Shown here piece after piece: positions 16,447 through 24,799 of a stretch of DNA of 64,000 nucleotides. How positions within the stretch are numbered: the stretch's first letter is position 1; the number at the start of each line of letters is the position of its first letter. Below the pieces are notes generated by a model. The model saw only the letters and a program-made list of their open reading frames with translations, searched no databases and was not told the DNA's origin. A program made the translations under genes and the position numbers. Source of the stretch: Spirosoma pollinicola (GTDB taxonomy: Bacteria; Bacteroidota; Bacteroidia; Cytophagales; Spirosomataceae); NCBI RefSeq assembly GCF_002831565.1, contig NZ_CP025096.1, forward strand, positions 7,989,014 to 8,053,013, read 5' to 3'.

Positions 16447-17820
16447 TCAGGAATCTATTTTGCTCGTTTCTGAAACTGGTGTCTTCTTGTTCCAGTACCA
16501 GTAAAATGGAAAGCCAGTAGCAATCAATCCAAGACCCGTTAAGGCTTCGCGAGGTTGATTTATCAGCGTCATAATGACCAATAAGATGCAGCAACTCAGA
16601 AAAAATAAGGGGACAAATGGGTAGCCGATAACCCGGTAAGGACGAGCTAGATGAGGTTGTTTCCGGCGCAGAATAAGTACGCCAAGCGCCGTAGCGCCGT
16701 AGAAAATGAAGGAAGCAAAGACCAACATATCGGTCAGTTGGTCGAAGCTCCCGGACCAAACCAGCACAATAGCCCAGGTAGCCTGAAGCAAAATGGCAAC
16801 CGATGGAGTTTTGTATTTTGGGTGTATCACCGCAACGGATTTGAAAAACAGTCCATCCCGTGCCATCGCAAAGAAAATCCGGGCGGGCATTAGGATAGAT
16901 GCGTTGGTTGAATTGGATGTCGTTACCAAAATTAATGCCGAAATAAACAGCGCTCCTGCCCATCCTGCCGCCTGCCGTACTACTTCCACAGCCGCAATCT
17001 TGTCTGGCGCACTCGCCAGTTGAGCCAGTGCATCAATGGGTAATACATAGAGGTACACAGTATTTAGCAACACATAGATACCTACCACAATGGTGGTGCC
17101 CACCCCAAGAGCGATGGGTAGATTCCGCTGTGGATCTTTGATCTCTTCGCCTATATAACCAATCTGATTCCAGCCTTCATATCCCCAAAAGGCCCCCAGC
17201 GATGCAATAACTAACGAACCCAGCAGCCCCCTGGGCGCACTTGACACCTGTTCCTGAACGGATTGCGTCAGATGGCTCAGACTACCTAGCTGAGACTGAA
17301 AGCCAACAACTGCTATAATCAGGACGGCAACAAACGTAAGGTAGATGAGAAACCGGCTAAGGCCTTCGGCAAACGATACGCCCCGATAATTGACTAAACT
17401 CAAAAAAATGATCAGTGAACAGGCAATCAACTTAACGACCAACTCGGCCGATGCGCCCTGTGAACCCGTGATGTTGACCAGCGATTGTCCAAAAATGTAC
17501 GCCAAAGCCGCAATGGTGGCTGTTCGCATGACCGTAAAGGCCCCCCATCCATACAGAAAGGCGAATAAGCGGCCATACACTTTCTTAAAATAAACGTATT
17601 CGCCCCCCGATTGCGGAAACATGCCCGCCATTTCGGCATAGGTCAAGGCCCCGGCCAGACTGACAAATCCAGCGACAATCCAGCAGGCCAGCACGAGTAG
17701 TGGAGACCCTAACTCAGCGGCCATTGGAGCAACTTTCTTGAAAACGCCAGACCCTACAATACCACTGACCACCAGCAAGATAGATGAACTAAGGCCAAGG
17801 GAACGGGAAAGTTTGATCAT
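16447..17820 (-). CDS. APC-family amino acid permease
   Basis: A 457-residue membrane protein with about 12 hydrophobic segments. TM1 carries the unwound-helix motif SGIVGSGVFKK, as in APC transporters. ALTYAEMAGMFPQSGGEYVYFKK is the conserved TM2-TM3 region, and EGWNQIGYIGEEIKDPQRNLP is the conserved TM5-TM6 loop of LAT/SteT-type exchangers. It imports or exchanges amino acids across the inner membrane; the substrate cannot be read from sequence. It is the last gene of the minus-strand set with DUF3445, epimerase and DUF1611 genes (28-nt gap), so an acidic or D-amino acid or dipeptide-derived substrate is a reasonable inference. Confidence 0.9.
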   Translation of the reverse strand: MIKLSRSLGLSSSILLVVSGIVGSGVFKKVAPMAAELGSPLLVLACWIVAGFVSLAGALTYAEMAGMFPQSGGEYVYFKKVYGRLFAFLYGWGAFTVMRTATIAALAYIFGQSLVNITGSQGASAELVVKLIACSLIIFLSLVNYRGVSFAEGLSRFLIYLTFVAVLIIAVVGFQSQLGSLSHLTQSVQEQVSSAPRGLLGSLVIASLGAFWGYEGWNQIGYIGEEIKDPQRNLPIALGVGTTIVVGIYVLLNTVYLYVLPIDALAQLASAPDKIAAVEVVRQAAGWAGALFISALILVTTSNSTNASILMPARIFFAMARDGLFFKSVAVIHPKYKTPSVAILLQATWAIVLVWSGSFDQLTDMLVFASFIFYGATALGVLILRRKQPHLARPYRVIGYPFVPLFFLSCCILLVIMTLINQPREALTGLGLIATGFPFYWYWNKKTPVSETSKIDS

Positions 17821-17848
17821 GCTGATTGTTAGTTGAAATTAGAGAAGT

Positions 17849-18769
17849 CTATTGATTATGCAGATAAGTAAGTAATGCGGGGAGAAAGTCTGTCATGCTT
17901 TTGTAATCGAGCATAGCCGGGGGCGTTGTGCTGAATACATTTGCCATATGGGCTGCACCGCCTGGGCGCGAATTGACCTCGTTGGCGAGTCGATTCTGGT
18001 ACGTATGAATCCCAAAGAGAATCGCGCCGGAACGAGGCAATCGGGTGAGCGTTTGTCGCTCGACACGAATGAAAAGCTGGTTGCCAATGGTGTTGGGAGT
18101 CAGGTAAGGCAATTGTTCGGCAAGGGCTTGTTTCAAGGCGGGCAGGTGGCGGCTTGTCATATCCAGCTGGTCTGTAACTTTCACGCTCCAGTTAAGCCGC
18201 CAGACAGGACGCCCAACCGGCAGGCGTTCCAGAGATTTCTGAGCCGCCCGCATCATCGGTTCTACAATCGGAATAATGGGTGCGTGAATTTGCCAGAAGG
18301 GTAGTCCGAGTTTCTCATCCAGACACCAGTCATTGGCAAAACAAAGATGCCCGGCAACTAATGAGGCATCTTCGCCAGCTAATAAAAGCAGGTCTTCCTG
18401 CACTTGCAGCCCCGCCCAATTCAGTGGGTCGGTGGGTAGTGTAGACGAATCACCCGGGATAAAATCTGTTTTTTCGTTAAGCAAATGATTGTTCCAGTGC
18501 CAGGTAGTTTGTTCTTTATGGAGAGTAAACTGGTCTGGTTTTGTTTGCGCCAGCGTTGTTAGAATCAACTCCAGAGCTTCCCATTGGGCGGTTTCGCAGC
18601 CGGGAAGCGTCTGATAATAATAGTCTGGCCGTTCACTTAGTAAGGCCCTTTTTAGTAAAAGCTCAGCCGGATAGTTATCGTCAACGTCAATGAGTGGGTC
18701 ATTTTCGCCGAACGGGTATGTGCCCATTTTGTCGTTAAACTGTTGGCCGAAGGGGAAATAAGGAAGCAT
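17849..18769 (-). CDS. DUF3445 family (haem-dependent oxidative N-demethylase-like)
   Basis: A 306-residue protein matching the DUF3445/HDOD pattern: MLPYFPFGQQF...G at the start, LAGHLCFANDWCLDEKLGLPFWQIHAPI in the middle (the haem-pocket region), an NWSV segment, RVERQTLTRLPRSGAILFGIHTY, and a short C-terminal helix. Characterised relatives use a haem-PAS fold to oxidise N-methylated amines such as dimethylamine. Nothing here fixes the substrate. It lies 43 nt after the epimerase and 28 nt before the permease, all on the minus strand. It could therefore handle an N-methyl amino acid, but that is inference. Confidence 0.8.
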   Translation of the reverse strand: MLPYFPFGQQFNDKMGTYPFGENDPLIDVDDNYPAELLLKRALLSERPDYYYQTLPGCETAQWEALELILTTLAQTKPDQFTLHKEQTTWHWNNHLLNEKTDFIPGDSSTLPTDPLNWAGLQVQEDLLLLAGEDASLVAGHLCFANDWCLDEKLGLPFWQIHAPIIPIVEPMMRAAQKSLERLPVGRPVWRLNWSVKVTDQLDMTSRHLPALKQALAEQLPYLTPNTIGNQLFIRVERQTLTRLPRSGAILFGIHTYQNRLANEVNSRPGGAAHMANVFSTTPPAMLDYKSMTDFLPALLTYLHNQ

Positions 18770-18812
18770 GAATGGACTTGCAATGGTTGGTTTACGACGT
18801 ACGACTTACCCG

Positions 18813-19883
18813 CTACCGAGTGTGTGTCAGGCCCAGGCCTGCTCCGCCGGTTGGGCGCATATAGCCATCTTCGACGATGAAACCGCCAGAAACAACATCT
18901 TCGGCTAGGTCAAAACTGCCATCGAGATCAAGGTAGCGCGTATTTGGACAGGCGAAAGCGGTATGCAAAGCCGCTGTAATGCTGATCCGGCTTTCGTCAT
19001 TACACCCCCAGAACAAGGAGATATTGGATGGCTGGGCAATATTTGCAATGTGAATAGCCGACCGGATGCCTCCGCACTTCATCAGTTTAATGTTATAAAT
19101 ACCAAAAGGTTGTGGTTCATTGGAGTATTTAATGGCGGCTTCGGGGCCTTTCAGCGACTCGTCGGCAGCTAACCGGCGTCGTGTTTCAAGAGGCAAAGCC
19201 AGCAACTCATACTCTTTGCCAACGGGTAGGGGCTGCTCGATCAGTTCTATATCTGCGGCCTGGGTAGCGCTCAGAAAACGCTGTAAATCAACGATACTAT
19301 AGCCCTGGTTTGCATCGACGCGTATAATTAAACCGTGTCCGTACGTTTCTCTCAATTTTAAAATTCGCTCAATATCTTCGGTAACATTCAGCCCTGTTTT
19401 GATCTTTAACACCCTAAACCCCTGCTTGATGTAGTCGGAGGCTTCGGCCAGGGTGCTGGCTACGTTCATGATGCCGATGGTTACGGAGGTGGGCAAGGTG
19501 CGAATATTACGACCGTAAAACTGCACAATCGGAATTCCCAGGTATTGGCCAAACGCATCATGAATGGCAATATCCATAGCGGCCAGTGTGCCGGGGGCGT
19601 TTGGGAATTGGTTGCGGACATCGTCAATCAATTCATGTATGCCACGAATGTCGCGGCCAACCAGACTTGTTGTCCACTCATTTTGTAAATTTTGGTGGGT
19701 CTGCTCCGGCGATTCACCCACAACCTCCGGGTCGGGGTTGGCCGCGCCCATACCCACCATGCCGTTTTCCAGTTCGATCTCCACGAAAACGTTTTCTACC
19801 TCTGAGGTTGTCTGGTAGGCAATGGTGTAGGGCTTGGTGAGAGCCAGGTTTCGGCGGTAAGCGCGGATGGCGTTAATGCGCAT
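18813..19883 (-). CDS. Enolase-superfamily dipeptide epimerase / DgcA-type racemase
   Basis: A 356-residue muconate-lactonizing-type enolase-superfamily enzyme. Catalytic lysines are Lys162 in the LKIKTG motif and Lys266 in NIKLMKCGG. Metal ligands are Asp190 (RVDANQGY), Glu216 (ELIEQPLP) and Asp241 (AADES). A DxD pair (Asp319 and Asp321, YLDLDG) is present after the last barrel strand. In L-Ala-D/L-Glu epimerases that motif holds the substrate's free amino group, which favours a murein-dipeptide epimerase. The DUF1611 neighbour instead recalls the DgcN-DgcA pair for N-acetyl-D-glutamate. The start overlaps the DUF1611 gene by 11 nt. Confidence 0.88.
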   Translation of the reverse strand: MRINAIRAYRRNLALTKPYTIAYQTTSEVENVFVEIELENGMVGMGAANPDPEVVGESPEQTHQNLQNEWTTSLVGRDIRGIHELIDDVRNQFPNAPGTLAAMDIAIHDAFGQYLGIPIVQFYGRNIRTLPTSVTIGIMNVASTLAEASDYIKQGFRVLKIKTGLNVTEDIERILKLRETYGHGLIIRVDANQGYSIVDLQRFLSATQAADIELIEQPLPVGKEYELLALPLETRRRLAADESLKGPEAAIKYSNEPQPFGIYNIKLMKCGGIRSAIHIANIAQPSNISLFWGCNDESRISITAALHTAFACPNTRYLDLDGSFDLAEDVVSGGFIVEDGYMRPTGGAGLGLTHTR

Positions 19884-20937
19884 GGGCCGTAGGGATCAAG
19901 GCGTGAATAATGGGTAAAATAGGTTCTACACCCTCTTCGAGTGGGAGTAAAACGGGGATACCAAACTGTTCTGCGTACTGTTTTTGGTAGGCAAAGGCTT
20001 CTTCGCGGGTGCAGCCTTCAGTGTTAAGGGCCAGCGCAATAACCGTTGAGCCATAACACTGAATCAAGGCAATTTCCGACTCAACGGATGGAATACGTCC
20101 CCAGGCTTCAATATGATCGTAATACGTCCGTTTGGGTGCATGAACCAGCACCACATGCCGGGCATTGCCTGATACTAAAAACTCGGAACCACAGGGGCCG
20201 CTGGGGTTTCGAAGCGAAGCCTGCCCTTCGATGAGCAATACATCCGCCCCGGTTTCGCGCCAGCAGGAGACCAGCGCGTGCTCCAGTTCGCCCGAGACGA
20301 AATCATTAAGCGTTGAGTCGAAGACAAAGCCATATTTACCCCCTTGCAGCCAGCCCGTTTGCCCGGTATAAATCATCTGGGCATTCAGGTCGTGCCGACC
20401 ACAGGCTTCCCGAATCAGGCGGGTCGTGGTGCGTTTGCCGAGGGCACAGTCGGTGCCCATAATCGCAATGATGGGTGCAGTAATATCATTGATCTCACCT
20501 GTCCAGAAATGAAGTTCATGGCGCGGTTTAGGTCGCCGGACATCAAATAATTGCCCGCCATGCTTCTTTGCCAGAGCGACTAATTCGGGTTTGTCATTCA
20601 GGAATTCATGCAGCCCGTTCACGACGGAAAGGCCGTTTTTAAGACACAATTCAATATCGGAAAGCATATTGGCAGGTAAAACACCCCCGCTGGTGGCCAC
20701 CGCAACAATGGCACAGTCAACAACATCAAGCTGCGAAAGAGCTTCATTGACGGATGCAAAAATGGGTATGTTTCTAACGTTACCATCGAGTATTGTGCCC
20801 GCGTCCTGTCCTGCCGTGGGCACGTCTACAACACCAACAACCGAGTACCGCTCTGTGCCCCGAATAAGGCCGTGAGCGGTTTTTGCATCAGTGGTGGTTA
20901 ATAAGCCATCAGTAAGCAGAATAGCATTTGTAGTCAT
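19873..20937 (-). CDS. DUF1611 / DgcN-type protein
   Basis: A 354-residue DUF1611 protein with two domains. The N-terminal Rossmann-like half spans ~1-145 (IRGTERYSVVGVVD...AIVAVATSGGVLP). The C-terminal P-loop half has GTDCALGKRTTT at residues 161-172 and GADVLLIEGQASLRNP as the Walker-B-like segment. DgcN was described as a D-glutamate N-acetyltransferase working with DgcA. Earlier annotation was simply DUF1611 next to dipeptide epimerases. First gene of the minus-strand operon, with 271 bp separating it from the divergent serine hydrolase/deacylase fusion. Family call is firm; the enzymatic role in this organism is inferred. Confidence 0.88.
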   Translation of the reverse strand: MTTNAILLTDGLLTTTDAKTAHGLIRGTERYSVVGVVDVPTAGQDAGTILDGNVRNIPIFASVNEALSQLDVVDCAIVAVATSGGVLPANMLSDIELCLKNGLSVVNGLHEFLNDKPELVALAKKHGGQLFDVRRPKPRHELHFWTGEINDITAPIIAIMGTDCALGKRTTTRLIREACGRHDLNAQMIYTGQTGWLQGGKYGFVFDSTLNDFVSGELEHALVSCWRETGADVLLIEGQASLRNPSGPCGSEFLVSGNARHVVLVHAPKRTYYDHIEAWGRIPSVESEIALIQCYGSTVIALALNTEGCTREEAFAYQKQYAEQFGIPVLLPLEEGVEPILPIIHALIPTAHAH

Positions 20938-21208
20938 CTTGTCAAAAAGCCTGTTTTAAGGTTAAAAGTATATTTTTATTCTTATAATTGAATGATTTTC
21001 CAAACTTTATAAGACTTTTCTTGAAATGAAAGAATATTATTCTTTATATATTGATGTACTCTACTGTCGGAAAAGGGGGACCACTCGCTGATTATAAAAT
21101 TGATACGAGTCATGTTATTTTGCTTCGCGCATACAAAATAACCTTTGTCAAGCCCCTTTAGCGTAAATCAAATTCTGAATCCACCTGAAACAAACTACGA
21201 ACAACCTT

Positions 21209-23743
21209 ATGATTCACCGGTTTCGATATTTCATAGTTTGCCTGCTGTTGGGACAACTCACGGTTCAGGCTCAATCAATCAATAAGCCCTTACCCGTTCG
21301 TTTAAAAACGCTTGATTCCGCTCTGACACGACTTCATGAGCAAACTATGTTTAACGGGGTCGTGCTGGTTGCAGAAAAAGGAACTACCCGCTATAAAAAA
21401 GTATTTGGCACGGCGAACTATGCCACAAATGAACCCCTTACAACGAATTCGGCCTTTAATCTGGCGTCTGTTTCGAAACAGTTTATTGCCATGATGATCA
21501 TGCAGTTGCAGGAGCAGGGTAAGCTTCGGTACAATGAGCTGGTGCGAACTTACCTGCCTGGTTTTCCATATGATACCATTACCGTTCGGCATCTGCTGAC
21601 GCACACATCGGGTCTGCCCGAGTATTTTGATTTGGCGCAGCAGTACACCGGGCCACTCGATACACTCACCAACGCGGGTGTGATCCAGTTGCTTAAAGAA
21701 CATAAACCACCGCTTGATTTTCGCCCTGGAGCAGGCTGGCGGTATTGCAACACAGGTTACGTTTTGCTGGGGTCAATTATCTCGACCTTGTCTGGTATGC
21801 CCGTTGAGCGATTCTTCGATCAGCAGATTGTGAAGCCGCTGAAGCTCAAAAACACTTATGTCTATTACCTCAATAGCAGCACCACCCCCCGAAACCGGGT
21901 GTATGGTTTTAAACGGGAAGACGGAAAAAACTGGCCAAACGATCTGATTCGGCTGGATGGCGTTATTGGTGATGGAAATGTGTATTCGTCTGTTGAGGAT
22001 TTGTTGGTTTGGGAACAAGCGCTAAGCACGGAAAAACTAGTAAAAGCCAGCACCTTTCGCGAGGCAATTACGCCGGTTAAACTCAATGACCAGAGTAGTT
22101 TCCCGTATGGTTTTGGCTGGTTTATTGAAGCTGATGGTAAGATATTGGCGCATACCGGCAGTTGGGTGGGCTTTTTGAACGTACTTGTTCGCTATACCGA
22201 TAAAAAAGAAACACTAATCGTATTGAGCAACGGGAGTGATGGATCGGCCCGGCGCATTGCCCGCGAGATTATGGAGGGTAAATCCGCCGAATTACTCCAA
22301 ACGAAACTGATTACCAACATTCAACTCATCGACGGCTCTGGTATCGCGGCTCGCAAGGCATCGGTACGGCTCCAAAATGACCGGGTTTGGGAGATAGGCG
22401 ACCTGACACCTTTTCCAAAGGAGCCTGTTACCGACGGTCGTGGTCTGGTGCTTGCCCCCGGTTTTATTGACAGCCATAGTCACCATGTGTCAGGCTTAAG
22501 TGAGCAGCCCGATGCACCAGCCGTTGTTAATCAGGGTATTACAACGATTGTGTCGGGGCAGGATGGCGGTAGTTATTCGATGGACACCTTACAGGCGATG
22601 CTGAAACGGCAACCCGTAGCGATCAACATTGCGACCTACACAGGTCAGGCAACGTTACGACAGCAGGCGATGGGCGCGAATGGACTTTACAGAACGTCGA
22701 AACCGGCCGAATTAAGCCGAATGAAAGCCTTGCTTCGGGCCGAATTGAGCAAAGGTTCGCTGGGTTTGTCGACCGGACTTGAATATGAAGCCGCCTTTTT
22801 CTCCAGCCGCGACGAGGTTATCCAACTGGCGCAGGTAGCCGCCGATTCGGGTGGGCGGTACATGAGCCACATCCGTAGTGAAGATATTTCGCTCGACGAT
22901 GCGGTGGACGAGATTATCCAGATTGGCCGGATCACGAAGATGCCGGTGCAGATTTCACACCTTAAAATCGCCCTTCGCGACAAATGGGGTCAGTCGGCTC
23001 ATCTGCTGGCCCAACTGGAGCAAGCCCGCATGGAAGGCATAAACATCACTGCCGATTGCTACCCTTACGACTACTGGAATTCGACCTTGCGGGTGCTATT
23101 TCCCAAACGGGATTACACGAATCTTGCCAGTGCAGAATTCGCTACCAATCACCTTTTCGACCCCTTGAAATCGGTGCTGGTGCGCTTTGCCGCCAACCCG
23201 GTCTATGCTGGCAAAACAGTAGGCGAAGTCGCAACGCTCCGCCATGAAAAACCCGCCCAAACGCTGATGGGACTAGTTGCTGAAGCCGCTGAGTTTTCAA
23301 CGAAGAACCCTGATATCAGCGGTGTCGAAGCCATCATGGGTAAGGCGATGGATGAACCTGACGTGGCTAATTTCCTGAACTGGTCTCACACAAACATATG
23401 CTCAGACGGAGCTAATGATGGTCACCCACGCGGTTATGGAGCGTTTACGCGGGTTTTAGGTCGATATGTTCACGATCAGAAAATCATGACGCTCGAAACC
23501 GCCATTCAAAAGATGACCAGCCTGACCGCCGAGCATCTTGGTCTCAAAAACCGGGGATTGATTGCACCTGGTTACTACGCTGATCTGGTATTACTAAACC
23601 CGGACACCGTGAAGGATAACGCCCGTATAGGCAATAACAAAGCGCTCTCTACGGGTATCGAAGCGGTTTGGGTTGCTGGTCAACTGGTTTATCAAGGGCA
23701 GAAATCGACGGGTGTTCATCCGGGGGTATTGATTAGGCGGTAA
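21209..23743 (+). CDS. Secreted fusion: class-C beta-lactamase-like serine hydrolase + N-acyl-D-amino-acid deacylase-type amidohydrolase
   Basis: An 844-residue protein with a signal peptide (residues 1-22, VCLLLGQLTVQAQ). Residues ~35-355 form a serine beta-lactamase/D-peptidase domain with Ser87-x-x-Lys90 (SVSK), Tyr179-x-Asn181 (YCN) and His315-Thr-Gly (HTG). Residues ~366-835 form an amidohydrolase of the D-aminoacylase type: HxH at 423/425 (FIDSHSHH), His554 (YMSHIRSE), His584 (QISHLK) and Asp733 (CSDGAND). The spacings 425-452 and 554-584 equal those between zinc ligands of characterised D-aminoacylase, but the bridging cysteine position is Asp452. Probably periplasmic. It could cleave D-residue peptides and then N-acyl-D-amino acids, feeding the divergent DgcN/epimerase operon. 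Confidence 0.9.
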   Translation: MIHRFRYFIVCLLLGQLTVQAQSINKPLPVRLKTLDSALTRLHEQTMFNGVVLVAEKGTTRYKKVFGTANYATNEPLTTNSAFNLASVSKQFIAMMIMQLQEQGKLRYNELVRTYLPGFPYDTITVRHLLTHTSGLPEYFDLAQQYTGPLDTLTNAGVIQLLKEHKPPLDFRPGAGWRYCNTGYVLLGSIISTLSGMPVERFFDQQIVKPLKLKNTYVYYLNSSTTPRNRVYGFKREDGKNWPNDLIRLDGVIGDGNVYSSVEDLLVWEQALSTEKLVKASTFREAITPVKLNDQSSFPYGFGWFIEADGKILAHTGSWVGFLNVLVRYTDKKETLIVLSNGSDGSARRIAREIMEGKSAELLQTKLITNIQLIDGSGIAARKASVRLQNDRVWEIGDLTPFPKEPVTDGRGLVLAPGFIDSHSHHVSGLSEQPDAPAVVNQGITTIVSGQDGGSYSMDTLQAMLKRQPVAINIATYTGQATLRQQAMGANGLYRTSKPAELSRMKALLRAELSKGSLGLSTGLEYEAAFFSSRDEVIQLAQVAADSGGRYMSHIRSEDISLDDAVDEIIQIGRITKMPVQISHLKIALRDKWGQSAHLLAQLEQARMEGINITADCYPYDYWNSTLRVLFPKRDYTNLASAEFATNHLFDPLKSVLVRFAANPVYAGKTVGEVATLRHEKPAQTLMGLVAEAAEFSTKNPDISGVEAIMGKAMDEPDVANFLNWSHTNICSDGANDGHPRGYGAFTRVLGRYVHDQKIMTLETAIQKMTSLTAEHLGLKNRGLIAPGYYADLVLLNPDTVKDNARIGNNKALSTGIEAVWVAGQLVYQGQKSTGVHPGVLIRR

Positions 23744-23988
23744 GCTTTAAGACAGGCACAGTAACCAGTCAACCAGAGAGTGGTCGATGTCAAGCTGTTA
23801 ATTGACGATGAGTAAAGTCGCTGGATTTATTGTTACAAAAAGATATTTTATGGATATATAAGATAGATTAATATTAATTGTATTGTCCAAGTAACCATTT
23901 TTTATTAATAAATTTATAGATAAGTATTAATTTAGTTTTATATATTTACTTCGAAAAAGCCACCGCAACTTCTTATAAACTATTATTT

Positions 23989-24249
23989 ATGGTATTATTT
24001 TTATTTTTAGGTAACAATGAAAATGGACGCCCTCAGAATTGTACGTATGGAGGCCCTGATTTGGAATCGGGTCTTGAGATGCTAACAGGGTTGGTTAACG
24101 GGGGCTGGCAATTAAGTAATGTCCGCGTATTAGATGGAAATAGACAAACGTTAGTCCTACCAATCGAGATTTTTGATGGTATATCGTTTAAAGAACCCAT
24201 CAAAAAGCTTCAGACCCAGTGGGAAGATCTATTGCTACTGCCTTCCTAG
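23989..24249 (+). CDS. Small hypothetical protein
   Basis: An 86-residue protein of unknown function in an AT-rich region. It contains GGPDLESGLEMLTGLVNGGWQL, then a VRVLDGNRQTLVLPIEIFDG strand pattern and an amphipathic C-terminal helix, which looks like a small folded domain rather than random sequence. No membrane segment or catalytic motif was seen. Neighbouring transposase fragments suggest it may be an accessory gene. The start is uncertain: the N-terminal MVLFLFLGNN reads like translated upstream AT-rich DNA. Confidence 0.45.
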   Translation: MVLFLFLGNNENGRPQNCTYGGPDLESGLEMLTGLVNGGWQLSNVRVLDGNRQTLVLPIEIFDGISFKEPIKKLQTQWEDLLLLPS

Positions 24250-24273
24250 TACTCTTCCAAATTAATTCTTACA

Positions 24274-24541
24274 TCAATTCGACTTATTAACCGGATTGAC
24301 TTGCTCGTACCACCGATTGAGTTTGTCTTCAGCCGTAGCCACCGTAAAACTCCAGTGTACTCTAACCGCCCGCTTGTTGCGTTCATCCGTCCACAATTCG
24401 ACTTGGCGAGTTAATTCTTCCAAACTACCAATCCGCCGGTTCAGGCATTGGCGGGCTAAAGCCGAAAACTCAATCTCGGCCATATTGAGCCAAGAGCCAT
24501 GTTTGGGCGTAAAGTGAAACACTAGTTTGCCGCCTAGCTAG
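24274..24541 (-). pseudogene. IS630-family transposase, C-terminal remnant
   Basis: The frame encodes KLVFHFTPKHGSWLNMAEIE and continues to a normal C-terminus (RWYEQVNPVNKSN). HFTPKHGSWLNMAEIE is the highly conserved last catalytic region (the DDE glutamate) of IS630-type transposases. The N-terminal two thirds are missing. The fragment stops abruptly at the CTAGCTAGCTAG junction with the next transposase fragment. It is the source of the frame starting at 24522, which lacks a real start. Confidence 0.85.
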
Positions 24542-24799
24542 CTAGCCATTTTCATCACTATGTGGCTTGTGAGCGATGCTGTCATCGGTCAACAAAAGCC
24601 CGTCAGGTTCCTGAATTTGGCGGATTAGGGGTTTGACATGTTGCCATAGGGTCCGATTATCGCCTTGAAGTCGATTGAGCAAATCCGTGACCGCATCGTG
24701 GCCAACTGCCCCGTCGGTTAAGCGGGAAAGTCCGGTAGCGGTGGTTTGTCCAAAGCTACTGAGTAGATAGTCGGTATAGAGATCAAGTGTAGTCTGCAT
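24542..24799 (-). pseudogene. DDE transposase, N-terminal remnant
   Basis: Starting at ATG 24799, the frame reads MQTTLDLYTDYLLSSFGQTT and continues to LLLTDDSIAHKPHSDENG, where it hits a stop in the CTAGCTAG junction. This resembles the N-terminus of IS4/IS701-like transposases, where the DDS motif carries the first catalytic Asp and SDEN leads into the core. Everything downstream is missing. A GC-rich inverted-repeat-like segment just upstream (about 24818-24850) may be the element's end. Element family is tentative. Confidence 0.7.
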
